Source: Sipunculus nudus (Eukaryota > Annelida > Sipuncula > Golfingiida > Sipunculidae). From it: 64,000 nt of DNA. Positions within the stretch are counted from its first letter, which is position 1, and each line of letters begins with the position of its first letter. The DNA lies in contig CM049311.1 in NCBI GenBank assembly GCA_026874595.1, forward strand, positions 51,341,676-51,405,675. Reading direction: 5' to 3'. This document shows, in pieces, positions 32,401-40,640 of this stretch. Made by a program: the position numbers and the translations under genes. The notes beneath the pieces are model-generated. The model saw only the letters and a program-made list of their open reading frames with translations. It did no database searches and was not told the origin of the DNA.

Positions 32401-33966
32401 GGTACTAAATCTGGTACAATATACAACTTCTTTCTAAGGGGAATATTAGCAAGGGTTCAGATATTAAATTGCAATTCATTGTAACGGGGTTGAACACAAT
32501 GTCAATGCCAAATATTCCTCGAGGTGGAAAAACCTATATCCCCCATAATACGTATCGTCATATAAAACATACCCTACTCCTATTTCTATATGATTTATCC
32601 TGTACGTGTGATATCCCTTTGACTGTGTAAAGGGCATGGTCTGATATATCGTAGGCCGAGCGGGCCAATTTCAGACAGTGCGGCAGGGTTCTCACAATAT
32701 TCCCATTCTTTGGGCAAGTGTTATTTTCGAGCCCTTCCCTTCAGTATTCTTAAAATTGGTATTATTTGGTAAAATTTGCATCTCAGTCAGATTCAATAGA
32801 CAGGCAAAAAATGATCTTTCAAATGGGTGGTCACTCATAGCGATAAAGACCAAGTTTAATATGACAATATGCAGATAAACAAAGTAAGGCTTAATAGATA
32901 TTTAGCCAATTAAAATCATTGAATCGATTGACTTTCCCTGATGGGAATTTTTGGGACTTTTGATATGTTATTCTCCAGAACTTTCTGGCTATCATACAAC
33001 AAAAACCATTTCTGTTGCAATTTTTTCCGGGTTCAACCCCGTATTTACTAGACTACAAGTGGTCCGGTCGTACCTGTATAATTATTTGGTTTGTTCAGAG
33101 TGTGAAGGACGGCCACCCGCCGAGTAACAACTACCTGCAGGTGGAGCGGGTTGCGGGGCAGGTGGTCCGACCGTACCTTGGATACCTGGGACTGTATGAC
33201 GGTACGCGGGAGCCAATACTCCCGTCAAATAATCCACTTCCGGTGAGGAGGTTCCGGTTAGACAGCTGGGAAGGAGACGGAGACAATACAAGTAGGTTAA
33301 GTGTGGCTGTATAACGTATAAACTCCTAATAAAAGGTAACCATATGTAAACTATACTTCATAAACTCGAAAAGTCGCACCTTTGAAGAGAGTAATTCTTC
33401 ATTTTAATTTGTAAAAGTAATCTTTTAATTCATTTTATAATATATCTTACATGAAAGTATGTTCTATTTCACCAGCTCGTCAACTTGTGTATTTTACGTT
33501 AAAGCAAAAGTCAGAAAAAAAAGGGAATTTCAAGAATGTTGAAATTATTATATAGGAGGAAGTACGTACTTTGCAGAAAACTAGAAAACACCAATTTCAT
33601 CTGATTTCTTAAAGCAGGCTCCTTTTTGATACAAAATGGGCAGTCAGACAGAATATAACAACTATAACAACTACATATAACAGCTGCTGATTGGATTATG
33701 TCATATAACCTCTCTGGAAACTTGCTGAAATTTTAGTGTAAGCAGGTGTACGGGGGGGGGGGGGGGAAGGGATTTATATGTAAATACAGAAGTGTCTGAT
33801 TTTTCTTTTCTTAGACGACAACCTACCTGAGTACGGACGGCGGCAAAGCTGGCAGGCGGGGACACAGCGGACGATAACGTTACGCAAGAACGTCACTAAC
33901 CCGCTCGAGACGGTCGCAGAGTGCGTTTCAAGTGACAGCGTCCGGCGCCATAGTGTCTTCCTCTGA
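14632..33966 (+). CDS. PRR5: PRR5/Protor-like TORC2 subunit (HbrB domain), nine coding exons
   Basis: Coding segments: 14632-14795, 21178-21258, 21731-21779, 22667-22724, 22979-23070, 28902-28977, 29498-29571, 33099-33291 and 33815-33966 (939 bp, 312 residues plus TGA). All introns are GT-AG and every junction keeps frame. Known role: PRR5/PRR5L bind Rictor in mTORC2, a cytoplasmic kinase complex acting on AKT, SGK and PKC. Residues about 52-235 match the HbrB domain in order: RWKNVLDGVTNLFQNG, GMEVLRHKV, LAATWNNFFTEILPRV, LLSFRDGVLL, PPAIIQLLLVLQ, YLQVERVAGQVVRPYLGYLGL. The tail ends SVRRHSVFL, aligning with a SxRRHS site in vertebrate PRR5. The protein is shorter than the human forms (about 370-390 residues), mainly at the C terminus. 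The ATG has good context (GTCGCCATG) and follows an in-frame stop. Assembled by eye; a 5' UTR exon or alternative 3' exon is possible. Confidence 0.9.
14802..15615 (+). pseudogene. CR1/L2-type LINE fragment (RT), in PRR5 intron 1
   Basis: An open segment 14802-15320 reads RT motifs: 'ELDHIPTYLVKSYSN' (family: pick a region for expression), RIALVRPLLKKVG, KNYRPVSNLAFLGKLIE and QSAYRTDSSTEKALL. After a stop and small breaks, similarity continues with 'AAFDT', YGINGNVLSWLQSYMKDRTR and CGVPQGSILGPLLYHLYT up to about 15605. The endonuclease, YADD and 3' end are missing, so it is an internal fragment. Similarity begins within a few bases of the exon 1 donor. Confidence 0.85.
15640..15893. repeat. 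Dispersed repeat with palindromic ends, about 250 bp (copy 1)
   Basis: Starts AGCCCTGCCTGGGCT (imperfect palindrome) and ends GACTGGGCCAGTC (near palindrome). The reverse complement of the whole block is found at 28108-28353, with shared internal strings such as 'GATAGACGCGACGTAACTCAG'-like and 'CAGGGTCAGAGAGTA'-like segments. Non-coding; a MITE- or SINE-like unit. Confidence 0.6.
15894..16282. other. AT-rich intron sequence, short internal repeats
   Basis: The phrase 'ATATGACTA(G/A)AAAT' recurs several times (about 15907, 16003, 16111, 16163), a weak degenerate repeat. No gene seen. Confidence 0.4.
16283..20375 (-). pseudogene. CR1/L2-type LINE relic, reverse orientation, split by HINE copy C
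   Basis: Read on the - strand from right to left: pre-RT segment at 20375-20256 (CTNVEIAWANFRQMFHNALN...QVRVK), then after the insertion SEPWITCEIIQSVRERDNLR (18255-18190), RT motifs NRPVSIFCVLSKILERTVYEQ (about 17540-17610), 'LLDLQKAFDTVNHE' (about 17390), 'FLIYIDDMEMAAKCKLLLYADD' region (about 17150-17210) and the C-terminal TRTFLWTGMKLWNEL...SFKKLVKLHL (about 16300-16440), ending at a stop near 16283. Many frameshifts and stops; non-functional. Endonuclease not seen. Confidence 0.85.
18256..20252 (-). mobile_element. HINE/pearl-like element, copy C (complete, inserted in a LINE)
   Basis: Left end TTTTTAGCTCAGCTGAC, loop, GTCACCTGAGC hairpin, then a CGTCCGTCCGG-type microsatellite (about 18307-18343). 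The body has tandem core units of about 340 bp ('CACAAATCG' landmarks at 18633, 18969 and 19312) plus shorter ones. Right end has the palindrome TGACCCATGGGTGA then CTTGTTG. Removing the element joins the LINE reading frame exactly (...RVK|SEPWI...), which fixes both boundaries to within 2-3 T residues and shows no target duplication longer than about 3 bp. This is the best-defined copy of the family. Confidence 0.8.
20380..20438. repeat. (TA)n microsatellite
   Basis: About 59 bp of uninterrupted AT dinucleotides in PRR5 intron 1. Confidence 0.98.
20705..20804. repeat. Fold-back hairpin, 39-bp arms
   Basis: Arms 20705-20743 (GAATCAGGTCAAACGACCC...) and 20766-20804 (...GGGTCGTTTGACCTGATTC) are inverted copies with 36 of 39 positions matching. 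The loop is 22 nt and itself contains a TTTATACACG/TTTATACACGG direct repeat. No open frame. It lies in PRR5 intron 1 and would fold in the pre-mRNA. Class unknown; a fold-back MITE is possible. Confidence 0.85.
20917..20977. repeat. (TA)n microsatellite
   Basis: About 61 bp of AT dinucleotides in PRR5 intron 1. Confidence 0.98.
21178..21258 (+). CDS. PRR5: PRR5-like, coding exon 2
   Basis: Reads VLDGVTNLFQNG...LQKLSETV, the first HbrB helices. Acceptor CATTAAG|T, donor CAG|GTACGG. The acceptor lacks a strong polypyrimidine tract but is the only one that keeps frame with exon 1. Confidence 0.85.
21731..21779 (+). CDS. PRR5: PRR5-like, coding exon 3
   Basis: A 49-bp exon encoding RRLATTKAGLFIFDFFK. 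Acceptor TTTTTTGCAG|A, donor AAG|GTAATT, next to a (TA)n tract. Confidence 0.85.
21785..21835. repeat. (TA)n microsatellite
   Basis: About 51 bp, beginning five bases after the exon 3 donor and abutting the TTAA MITE. Confidence 0.97.
21835..22312. mobile_element. MITE with TTAA flanks, copy 1 (PRR5 intron 3)
   Basis: Flanked by TTAA at 21835-21838 and 22309-22312. Termini AGGGGCCCAATCA (left) and, reverse-complemented, AGTGACATAATCA (right) form an imperfect terminal inverted repeat. A second copy of one end and part of the body is at 49563-49815. TTAA duplication is typical of piggyBac- and Kolobok-type transposases. No coding capacity. Confidence 0.65.
22313..22660. other. Intron 3 remainder
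   Basis: Contains a G/A-rich stretch (22420-22590) readable as a short open frame on the - strand with repetitive 'DLDP/DPSL/LDPN' wording. It looks like low-complexity repeat, not a gene. Confidence 0.4.
22667..22724 (+). CDS. PRR5: PRR5-like, coding exon 4
   Basis: A 58-bp exon encoding KHVLRVGMEVLRHKVTRET, matching the family 'LL.KGM.ILR.KI' segment. Acceptor GCGAAG|A, donor ACAG|GTTAGT; both phases agree with the neighbouring exons. Confidence 0.82.
22979..23070 (+). CDS. PRR5: PRR5-like, coding exon 5
   Basis: Encodes EQEMAALAATWNNFFTEIL and on to VFHYVK, the most conserved HbrB stretch (family pattern L-A-x-x-W-x-x-F-F). Acceptor TTGGACAG|C, donor AAG|GTAACC. A different frame is open longer here, but only this one matches the family and keeps phase. 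Confidence 0.88.
23600..23636. repeat. (CA)n microsatellite
   Basis: About 37 bp of CA dinucleotides preceded by an interrupted GCACACACCAA segment, in PRR5 intron 5. Confidence 0.97.
24134..24385. mobile_element. Short inverted-terminus element (ACCTCCGC...GCGGAGGT)
   Basis: Starts ACCTCCGCAAAGGCAG and ends CTCCTTGGCGGAGGT, inverted complements of each other with small differences. A CAGACAGACTAATAGACAGG-type run lies near 24310-24350. The layout (short palindromic ends, tetranucleotide-like tract near one end) resembles the other HINE-like repeats here. No coding capacity. Confidence 0.5.
24836..26640. repeat. 38-bp satellite array with hairpin units, about 47 copies
   Basis: Unit GCTAACGCTGATGAGTATCA plus an 18-bp GCGTGGAGAAG... 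half. Spacing is exactly 38 bp (for example 24853, 24891). Two subfamilies: about eight left-hand units (ACGCTTAT...ATCAGAGT, AAGAAATATGTGC) and the remainder (ACGCTGAT...ATCAGCGT, GGAGAAGTATGTGT). A shortened junction 'GAAGTAAAAGTATCAGCG' recurs at about 25261, 25435 and 25609, a 174-bp higher-order period. The array lies in PRR5 intron 5. No continuous open frame. Confidence 0.95.
26641..27210. other. No recognisable feature
   Basis: AT-rich intron 5 sequence; no repeat or gene recognised. Confidence 0.4.
27211..27391. mobile_element. Tc1/mariner-type MITE, 177 bp, TA flanks
   Basis: Termini GAGTGGAACCCC (from 27213) and GGGGTTCCACTG (to 27389), flanked by TA at 27211-27212 and 27390-27391. 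Internal copies of ACGACCACC on the left and GGTGGTCGT on the right extend the inverted symmetry. TA duplication and (C)AGTGGAACC-like ends fit pogo/Tigger-related MITEs. Non-coding, in PRR5 intron 5. Confidence 0.7.
27392..28107. other. No recognisable feature
   Basis: Intron 5 sequence. Open frames of about 60 codons on either strand show no family resemblance or plausible splice context. Confidence 0.4.
28108..28353. repeat. Dispersed repeat with palindromic ends, about 250 bp (copy 2, inverted)
   Basis: Begins GACTGGCCCAGTC and ends AGCCCAGGCAGGGCT, the reverse complement of the block at 15640-15893, with moderate divergence. Both copies are in introns of the same gene in opposite orientation. 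Confidence 0.6.
28902..28977 (+). CDS. PRR5: PRR5-like, coding exon 6
   Basis: Encodes TKDLPLKDCCLLSFRDGVLL and QTGVPG. Acceptor TTTTCAG|A, donor CCTG|GTAAGT. A 5.8-kb intron with a satellite array precedes it. Confidence 0.88.
28990..29045. repeat. (TA)n microsatellite
   Basis: About 56 bp beginning 12 bases after the exon 6 donor. Confidence 0.97.
29361..29419. repeat. (TA)n microsatellite
   Basis: About 59 bp with one TTT interruption, in PRR5 intron 6. Confidence 0.97.
29498..29571 (+). CDS. PRR5: PRR5-like, coding exon 7
   Basis: Encodes DTISFQELEPEVIPPAIIQL and LLVLQ (family P-x-x-I-V-Q-M-L-L-x-L-Q). Acceptor TTTTTTACAG|A, donor TTACAG|GTAGGT. The last eight exon bases and the donor form the first unit of a tandem repeat that fills the start of the next intron. 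Confidence 0.9.
29564..29935 (+). repeat. 38-bp minisatellite containing the exon 7 splice donor
   Basis: Unit TGTTACAGGTAGGTTATAA plus TGTTACAGATAGTCTAGAC, i.e. two related 19-bp halves. The first unit starts inside exon 7 (last eight bases TGTTACAG), so the authentic donor ACAG|GTAGGT is unit one. The unit repeats at 38-bp spacing (29601, 29639, ...) about ten times. Exact CAGGTAGGT recurs at about 29645, 29721, 29759 and 29835. The array resumes after a LINE insertion at about 31059. Confidence 0.92.
29936..31058 (+). pseudogene. L1/Tx1-type LINE fragment (RT to C-terminal part), in PRR5 intron 7
   Basis: Begins with NNGWISSVQTMSRGIRQGCPVS (about 29945-30020), then ITQYADDATIIV with YADD at 30102-30113, GQVSGLKLNLEKCIGIWLGQ (about 30180), WTEEPVKYLGVYI, and a 251-codon open stretch 30258-31013 (KNWDEAIEKLLTNINIWKRR, 'LSIFGKILILKTLG', 'FLWNKHDRIKRNTLIGSL'), continuing to about 31055 in a shifted frame (RLKEKRNWIIEYAVLKR). 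Several frameshifts. It is inserted within the 38-bp minisatellite. Its RT differs clearly from the element at 2337, so it is a separate L1/Tx1 lineage. Confidence 0.85.
31059..31170 (+). repeat. Splice-donor minisatellite, resumed
   Basis: Degenerate TGTTACAGGAAGTTATAATG-type units continue for about three copies on the far side of the LINE fragment. Confidence 0.75.
31171..33098. other. PRR5 intron 7, unannotated part
   Basis: AT-rich sequence with no exon that fits the phase or family between exons 7 and 8. Nothing else recognised. Confidence 0.5.
33099..33291 (+). CDS. PRR5: PRR5-like, coding exon 8
   Basis: Encodes SVKDGHPPSNNYLQVERVAG through the VVRPYLGYLGLYDG motif and an Arg-rich linker ending GDGDNT. 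Acceptor TTTGTTCAG|A, donor ACAA|GTAGGT. GC-rich relative to the introns. Confidence 0.9.
33815..33966 (+). CDS. PRR5: PRR5-like, terminal coding exon 9
   Basis: Reads NDNLPEYGRRQSWQAGTQRT and onward to SVRRHSVFL then TGA (33964-33966). Acceptor CTTTTCTTAG|A. A GCAGA|GTGCGT string at about 33920 could be an alternative donor to a longer C terminus, but the frame continues through it to the conserved RRHS site, so the short end is preferred. Confidence 0.8.
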
Positions 33967-34285
33967 TGTTTTCAAGACAAAAAATAGATTATTCAAGGGT
34001 ATTCTCCTGACGTGCCAAGTGATTTAGACACAATTCACAATTCTAGTCAATTTTCAGGCATTTTTGCATTTTTAAACAATACTGTTTAATTTGATAAGAC
34101 ATACCGGATCGGATTTTAAGTTGTGAACAAAAAGTGACAGAGTTATGCAAAATAAATCCAAGAAGATCTAATATTTTAAGCCGTTTTTCATGTTTTAACT
34201 TCAATTAAATCTCATATATACCAGCAGAATATATATCACGTACATGTTTTGGTTACGACCAAATAAAGGCGGACCTAAAGATGAG
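33967..34285 (+). terminator. Probable 3' UTR and poly-A signals of the PRR5-like gene
   Basis: AATAAA hexamers at 34151-34156 and 34262-34267 follow the stop codon by about 190 and 300 bases. The second lies close to a GT-rich stretch. Either could direct cleavage; no transcript evidence is available. Confidence 0.4.
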
Positions 34286-35666
34286 AAATCTAGTTGGGTA
34301 AAGATTTACTAATATACGAAGATGTCACAAAACGCTTGAGATCTAAGAAATTATCCATTCACCCCACCTCTTTGAATACAAGGTGCTCACAGGACCTAGT
34401 AATGCATGGGTGTAGTATGTCTGTGTGTGGGACGTGCGCAAGTAATATGTTGTTCGTGCACACAGCAGCACTTCAGGATCAGCTACATCCTGTCTCATAC
34501 AAACACACTTGAAAACGATGAAAAAGCCGTTCAAAACGATGAGTTATATACAGAAGCAACTTATCCTGTTGCCACACCAGGTTATGAAAAAAGCTTTCAG
34601 GGTGATATGTCATGAGTAATATTTTAGATACAAGGTTTACTAGAGGATATGAACTAAATAAGATGAAAAAACAGGCATGTGATGGGTACAGCTGATTTTT
34701 AGGCAACTAGAGAATGCCTCTGTTTCGCCGTTGAAGCTCGCTTTATTGTCGAAGCAGGCGGAATGCTGGGCTTGTCACCGACATGAACTCGAGTCATCAA
34801 TGTAACAATGATCAGCGTGGCTAATACTCTGTTATCGAGATCAAGGAAACCATATTTTCCAGGCCGACTTTTCAAGTTATTGGGTGTTTTTTTGTGGGGG
34901 GGGGGGGGGGTAATCTTTTGCTGTGAGTTAAATCTGTCTCTAAAATACTGAAGAAGAACGTCGTTTTGTAGAAGAGAGGGTCTGCAGAGGTGATGGACAG
35001 AAGAAAGATAGAACCTGTAGCTCTCGTGTCACAGATAAAAGCATCCTACAGGGTGGGGAATTAAATGATAAAATTGAGTTAAACTATTTTCAAAATGTTG
35101 TCTTCCACTGTACAAAACTGTATTGATGTTTTTATTGCCACCTCAAGAATTTGTGACTGGTAAGCAAATATGTGGGACTACTGCTAAAACGGTGCATGCA
35201 TTTTTATTTTTACTTTTATATAATATCCCACTGTCATGCAAAATATGTCACAAAGTTAACGTGATACTGCTAGATTTCTGTTTTTCACTTGTGGAAGAAA
35301 CCTTACCTGTATTTATCTCTGTGGCAGTATGCTAACTATTAAAAGACGTTTATACATGTCAGAAAGACCAGACAGATCCGTGTATGTTCAACAAAAGTAA
35401 TCCAATCGTTTTATAATTATGGATATTCACATTATTCACACATTTATTCACACAAATTTAAAAACATATATATATATATATATAATTTAGTCTTTTTATA
35501 GTGTTAATAGCAAGAAAACACTTTGTGTTTACGTTTTTTTAATATATTTGTATACGAAAATACTGTATATTAGTAGAACTTAAATGAAAGTTCACTCCAC
35601 AGACTCACTCAGTAGTAATCTAATAAAAAAGGTGTTCTTTATGATAGGTTCAGTTTTATTTTCAAA

Positions 35667-35703
<37 letters not shown>

Positions 35704-36363
35704 CAATATAGCATTTGTATATTGGATTTTTCTAATCGATCTAGTTAAATATTGGTCGTGCGATACTCGCATAATTTGATTTCATCCTTTATTCGGCGCA
35801 TGCCCATCACTGTAATATATTAAGTGAAAGTCAGTGAAACAACATTGGGCGTCATATATGTAGTCAATATCTGACAAACAACTGTATCTAAGTAAAGTGT
35901 TTGTTCAAACATTATGCATTAGGCAGTATTGAGGTCGTGATGTATGTAATAACAGGTGAGCAAATTTGGCATGTCCATACTACTATTTTCAACAATGGCT
36001 TCCCTGCAGGTGTTTTAGTGTTCATTAGATGAGCCGGTATTAATTGACTTCAATTTGAATGGCCGAGTGTTTGAGTGCCAGTGTCAACAACATTAACGTG
36101 TCTGCCCAAATTACTGTGATGTATGATGGCTGTGTACCGGGATTCACGTTTGTCATTACAATGCTACATGCCCGTCATCAGAAACTGAAGTGATGTCTGA
36201 GCTATCACACTCAGCTTCTCCCGACAAAATAAACCGTAACCGTAGTATGTGCCACTACCCATAACTTAGTAAATAGACAGAATTCAGCTATAATCAGAAA
36301 CAATGGCCTGAATGTAATAAAACCTTTCTCGATTCACAGAATTTACTTACATTGTTAAAGCTT
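34286..36363. other. Intergenic, no gene recognised
   Basis: Contains a poly-G run (about 34897-34911) and two short (TA)n tracts (35466-35485, 35670-35702). Open frames are short and without recognisable similarity. Confidence 0.5.
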
Positions 36364-36424
36364 GGTTTACACTAGACCACGATTACTACGATTAGTCATA
36401 TTTTAAGGTCGTATCCCATCTCAT

Positions 36425-37323
36425 TTACACCCCCGTCACACGAGAAGGCGATCTCGCTGCGATCACCGAATGGGGGCAGATCGCCGTAGAGCGCAGTCAG
36501 AGTGGCCTTAAGTTTTTATGAACTTCGTAGGAGCGAGACAGTGTCGCCTTGGGTCGTCATATGGTCACCATGAACGCCATGAGTGGCGAATAGTTTTGAA
36601 CATGGACAAAATTTCTGCCGCGGGGTCGCCGTGGATTAAAAGCGCAGTCAGATCGGAATTCGATCACCATCAGTGTCCCTGCAGCGCAGTACCAGCCTCC
36701 TGACAACGCAGGTCGATCGCCCGTTAACATCGGTAGCATCGGTATATCCGTTTCGCTTCGCTACCCCTCTTTGGCCACTGCCAGCTGTTCGTGGAGCAGC
36801 ATGATCTGTTGGCCTTGCAGACAGGCCAGTTGTAATATGTAATTTCTGTCCATGCTGACGTGTGGCATCACTTAACTTTCTTACACCGGTCATGTTATGT
36901 GTACTAGTCAACAATGCGGGCCATGGCAACCACCGACTGCCATTCTGAAGCAGCGCAGTACCATCAACCAACGTGCGCAGTTCCGTCGTCTTGATCGCAG
37001 ATGGATCGGGGGCCGGTTGCTGCGGGATCATCATGATCGCAGCCCTGTCGTGAATTGAGGTCTTCAGTTGGTAGTAGGGACCTCATGCGGACGTAAGGGG
37101 AACGCAGTTTGATCATAAACGACGGTGTAGCAGCGCCATACAATGTGGTAAGAACGGCATTAAACGGCCGAAAAATGCAATTGTACACGTTGTGCAAGCC
37201 TATTGACAGCGGCATAGCCGTCACACATGGACGGTTTTTCCCTTGTTCATGGCGGTCAACGCCGATCTGCTAGATCGCCATGGTCGCCGTTAGGTCTCCT
37301 TCTCCTGTGTGATGGGGGCCTTA
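36425..37323. mobile_element. Harbinger-type MITE, 893 bp, TTA flanks
   Basis: Termini CACCCCCGTCACACGAGAAGG (left) and, reverse-complemented, GGCCCCCATCACACAGGAGAAGG-like right end at 37298-37320, flanked by TTA at 36425-36427 and 37321-37323. The 3-bp TWA duplication is characteristic of PIF/Harbinger. It is GC-richer than its surroundings and full of GATCGC/GCGATC motifs. No transposase is encoded; the open frames on the - strand show no recognisable domain. Confidence 0.6.
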
Positions 37324-37446
37324 GCGTGACAGATCGTTAATCAAAGTCGTGGTGATTGCGGAGGATCTCCATGATCGTGAGAGATCTTTATGAATGTGCA
37401 CAAATTTTAAACATGCATAAAATGTTGCCACGATCATGCCGATTTT

Positions 37447-38583
37447 AACAAGTGACCCATGGGTCAAGACGCTAAGTCGATTGACAAAAATGACAAGATG
37501 TCCTTGCACAAGCAACTAATTAAGATAATGTAGGTGGCATAATCGTTCATGCATATTAGCTTAAGTTCACCAAGTCCCATAAGCACACCAAATTTGATGA
37601 CAATCCATTCAGCCGTTCCTAAGAAATCTGGCAATTTATGTATATTTTGCATTATTTCTGGAAATTATGACCCGTAACTTGAAAAATTCTAGGTTCAATG
37701 GTTATGATTTGTGCCCTGCTTTGGTATCAATTTTTCAACTATTCTGAGGGTATTTAAAAGCCAAATAGCTCAATAAGAAGATTCTAGGACCAACGGTTAA
37801 GCTTTATGTTCTGTTAACGGATGACCGCATCTTTAAAGGTCTCAAAACTAGAGAACAAAATGCGTTAAAATTTGAAAAAAATCCAAGTGACCCAACTAAT
37901 CTTCAGGAACTGATGAAACACACCATGATCAATATGCATGGTGATAAATGCATTAGTTGTTCAGATATTACAGTTTTTGTATTATTTTTTAATTATTCGG
38001 GTGGGGGGGGGGGGGGGGCTACGAGCCTGTTAGCTCGGAGGACACAGGTAATAGGGACCAAATTTCAGGTTTATGAAGAGAACTTTTAAGGAACCTTCAA
38101 TATGTCATGTTAAAAGATTCTAGGTCTAATGATTATGATGTGTGCCCTGCTGTGGTATCAAATTTTCAGTTATTCTGGGGTGTACTTATACGCCCAATAG
38201 CTCGGAGAATATGGGTAGCAGAGACCTAAGGAGACTTTTTATGGATCTCCCAGGAAAGTGTTGAAAGTGCCCTGTTATCGGATGACATCATCAAGGTCTC
38301 AAATATAGAGAAAATGCGTAAAAGATCGAAAAGAAAAATCTAGGTGGCCCCACTTGTCTTCAGGAAATAATGAAACACTCCAGGATCAAATTTCAGAGAC
38401 CTAATTTCAGGTTTCCAAGAAGATTTGATGGACTTCCATGCATCTCAAGTGAGAAGATTCCAGATCCAGCGTTTACGATTTGTGCCTGGTTTAAGGACGG
38501 ACGGACAGACAGACAGACGGACGACGGACAAAGAGTGATCGCTATAGCTCAGATGAATTTCAGTCAGCTGAGCTAGCAAAAAA
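37447..38583 (+). mobile_element. HINE/pearl-like element, copy D
   Basis: Left terminus AACAAGTGACCCATGGGTCA. The next 200 bp match 300-490 and 20040-20230. About two core units follow (poly-G at 38003-38018), then a GGACGGACAGACAGACAGAC microsatellite (about 38490-38527), then AGCTCAGATGAATTTCAGTC and AGCTGAGCTAG (hairpin end). Both family termini are present. It lies inside the outer TIR element. Confidence 0.75.
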
Positions 38584-39227
38584 TCATGTCAGGGCGTACT
38601 TGTGCGTAGTAAACGTAGACAGCTTAACAGATAGTATTAAGAGCGTGGAGGAGCGTGGAAGAAGGCAATGGTGCGTAGCGGGCTAAAACAGCGTACTAGA
38701 ATATCCATGTTTCCTCTGTGGAATGACTGAACAAACTGATGAAATGCAAAATCGAACTCCTTTTTAAAACCGATCTTGTGCAATCGTGTTTGACCGCCGT
38801 CCTATATCTTATTAGAAGGCAATAAAAGGTATTATATAACTTTATGAACGATAAGGGGCATAAGCAAGTGTAAGAGATAGGATATTAAAATTGTGATGAT
38901 CGTAAAAACTCGCAACGGATAGTCATAGAATGGTAACCGATCTTCATAGAATGATAAGGGGTCGGTTATAAGACATCCTTACAAAACGTTTTGTTTAATA
39001 TTTAAGCGTATGAAACCATTAAAAAGTGTTAAAAATTAGGAAGAAAATAAAAAAAATCTCCACGATTATAAAGATCTACTACAATCCATGGTTCGCATCG
39101 GATCGGCATAATCATGGCCTAGTGTAAACCTAGATCGAAGCATCCATGACCAAACTTTGTTATTTGAAATCGTTCCATGACAAAAAGTGTGTCCATGATT
39201 GATTAATTATGAGCAATAAAGACGGCC

Positions 39228-39470
39228 TTCTTTGGTCTAGTAGTTGAACATATGGCCCTGAGCCGGGATTTGCGAGATCGGGGCTTAGCTTAGGACCGGT
39301 GAGATTAGGATAACCTATATACAAGCTTAATTGGTAGACTATGCCCTACGTGTTTCACTCGCAATCGAGTGCGTCTTTCGGGGGTTCCCAGTAACTGGAA
39401 TTGTTATTCCTCCAGGACCCGCAGGTGCAGTACACCGAGCCAGGTTGAAGCAAGGATAATATTGTATCAC
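39228..39470 (+). repeat. Probable tRNA-derived SINE
   Basis: The head TTTGGTCTAGTAGTTGAACA resembles a tRNA A-box region, followed by a degraded B-box-like GCGAGATCGGGGCTT. The body has an imperfect hairpin (ACTCGCAATCGAGTGCG) and a GGGGGTTCCCAGTAACTGGA segment. Called from promoter-like motifs only. Confidence 0.4.
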
Positions 39471-40139
39471 CGGCCCTTCACAAAGTCTGAAACCATGTGG
39501 AATTCTGCAGAAATATTATGAAAATGTGTATGTCAGAAAGCACTGTGACTAATAAATCTTAATCTCTACCGATGCATTATCAATGATCCAACAAGTATTT
39601 TGATGTAAGCATTATGGCATTATGGTCGTGTAGATTCATGAGGCTATAAATTAACAATTAAGTCTATACACCATTGACCATAATAACGACATATAGGTAT
39701 CCATTGCAGCAGTGACTGTAAGGAAATTGAGTATGACCAACGTAAGGAAAAAGAATGCTTTTGAAAGTTTAGTATGGAGATAAATATATATATATATTTT
39801 TTTATTTCTATCGTAAGTCTGTATTTAGGAACAGACAGAACGAGTTATGGTTTGCTTGAATAAAACATAATATTTTGTTCACATTTATTTCACAAAAGAA
39901 TTGGAACTTATGCTTTTGCAATCTTACCACAGACCTGTTACCTGAGACAGTATATATGGTATTTATAAACACGATAACATGCTACTTCAAAGCTATGAAT
40001 ATGATACACGCAGCTTTCAGCATGTATAACTTTATTAACCTTCTCATTTAATTTTGACAATGAAACCTGTCAGTCAATAGTCATGGAGGAAAATGTGTGG
40101 TGAAAACTGTGTTGCTTATATACAGTCATTTTATGCACT
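39471..40139. other. No recognisable feature
   Basis: AT-rich intergenic sequence. Confidence 0.4.
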
Positions 40140-40640
40140 TTTTTTTAATAAGTTTATTCAGGAAAATATATATACAAAACCAGCAGTAGGAAGTTTTCAC
40201 TCTTCCTAAAATAGTAATGGAAATACAGTTATAATTAGAAAACAAAAGAGAAAAGAAATTACATAAAAAAAATTCAATGAAATTTACAATTTCATATATG
40301 GAGGCAATGTGTACACAGGCTTTTTACTCTTCACAATATTCAATGCATTCAGTTTATACATTAATACCAGTCCACCTATCATGGAAATAACAAAGTTTGT
40401 TGTTTTTCTTTGCAATAATAAACTCATTTGTGCATTTGATGCACTTAACATATACACATATTAAGCATATATGAAAATAAATAATAAATTTGTCGTTTTT
40501 TTTTCAGGAAAATAAATACATGAAGCAAAGAAGAAAAATATACAAAAGCAAAACTCTTTTAAATGTGAAAATTGTAAAAACTTTTAAAAGGTTATCTAAA
40601 TCAGCTTTCATGTTGCATAAGAAACCTGGAGTGTCCCATG
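40140..40640 (-). repeat. Possible LINE 3' end, reverse orientation
   Basis: On the - strand the sequence ends TTTTCCTGAATAAACTTATT followed by A-rich sequence, similar to the 3' end of the reverse LINE at about 56075 (CCTGAATAAACTACTGTTAT). No coding similarity was recognised in between. Confidence 0.35.

Larger units (their letters stand above)
36364..39130. mobile_element. Composite TIR element (GGTTTACACTAG ends) holding two other elements
   Basis: Left terminus GGTTTACACTAGACCACGAT and right terminus ATCATGGCCTAGTGTAAACC are inverted repeats with two mismatches in 20. Between them lie a second TIR element (36428-37320) and HINE copy D (37447-38583); removing both leaves a non-coding body of about 0.7 kb. 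No target duplication is evident at the outer ends, so the superfamily cannot be set. Confidence 0.65.

Noticed and set aside
33015-33314. Independent 99-codon gene
   Set aside because: Its middle is PRR5 exon 8; the ends run into intron sequence past valid splice sites.
36648-37224. - strand open frames of 86-128 codons
   Set aside because: They lie in the GATCGC-rich body of the Harbinger-like MITE and show no domain.
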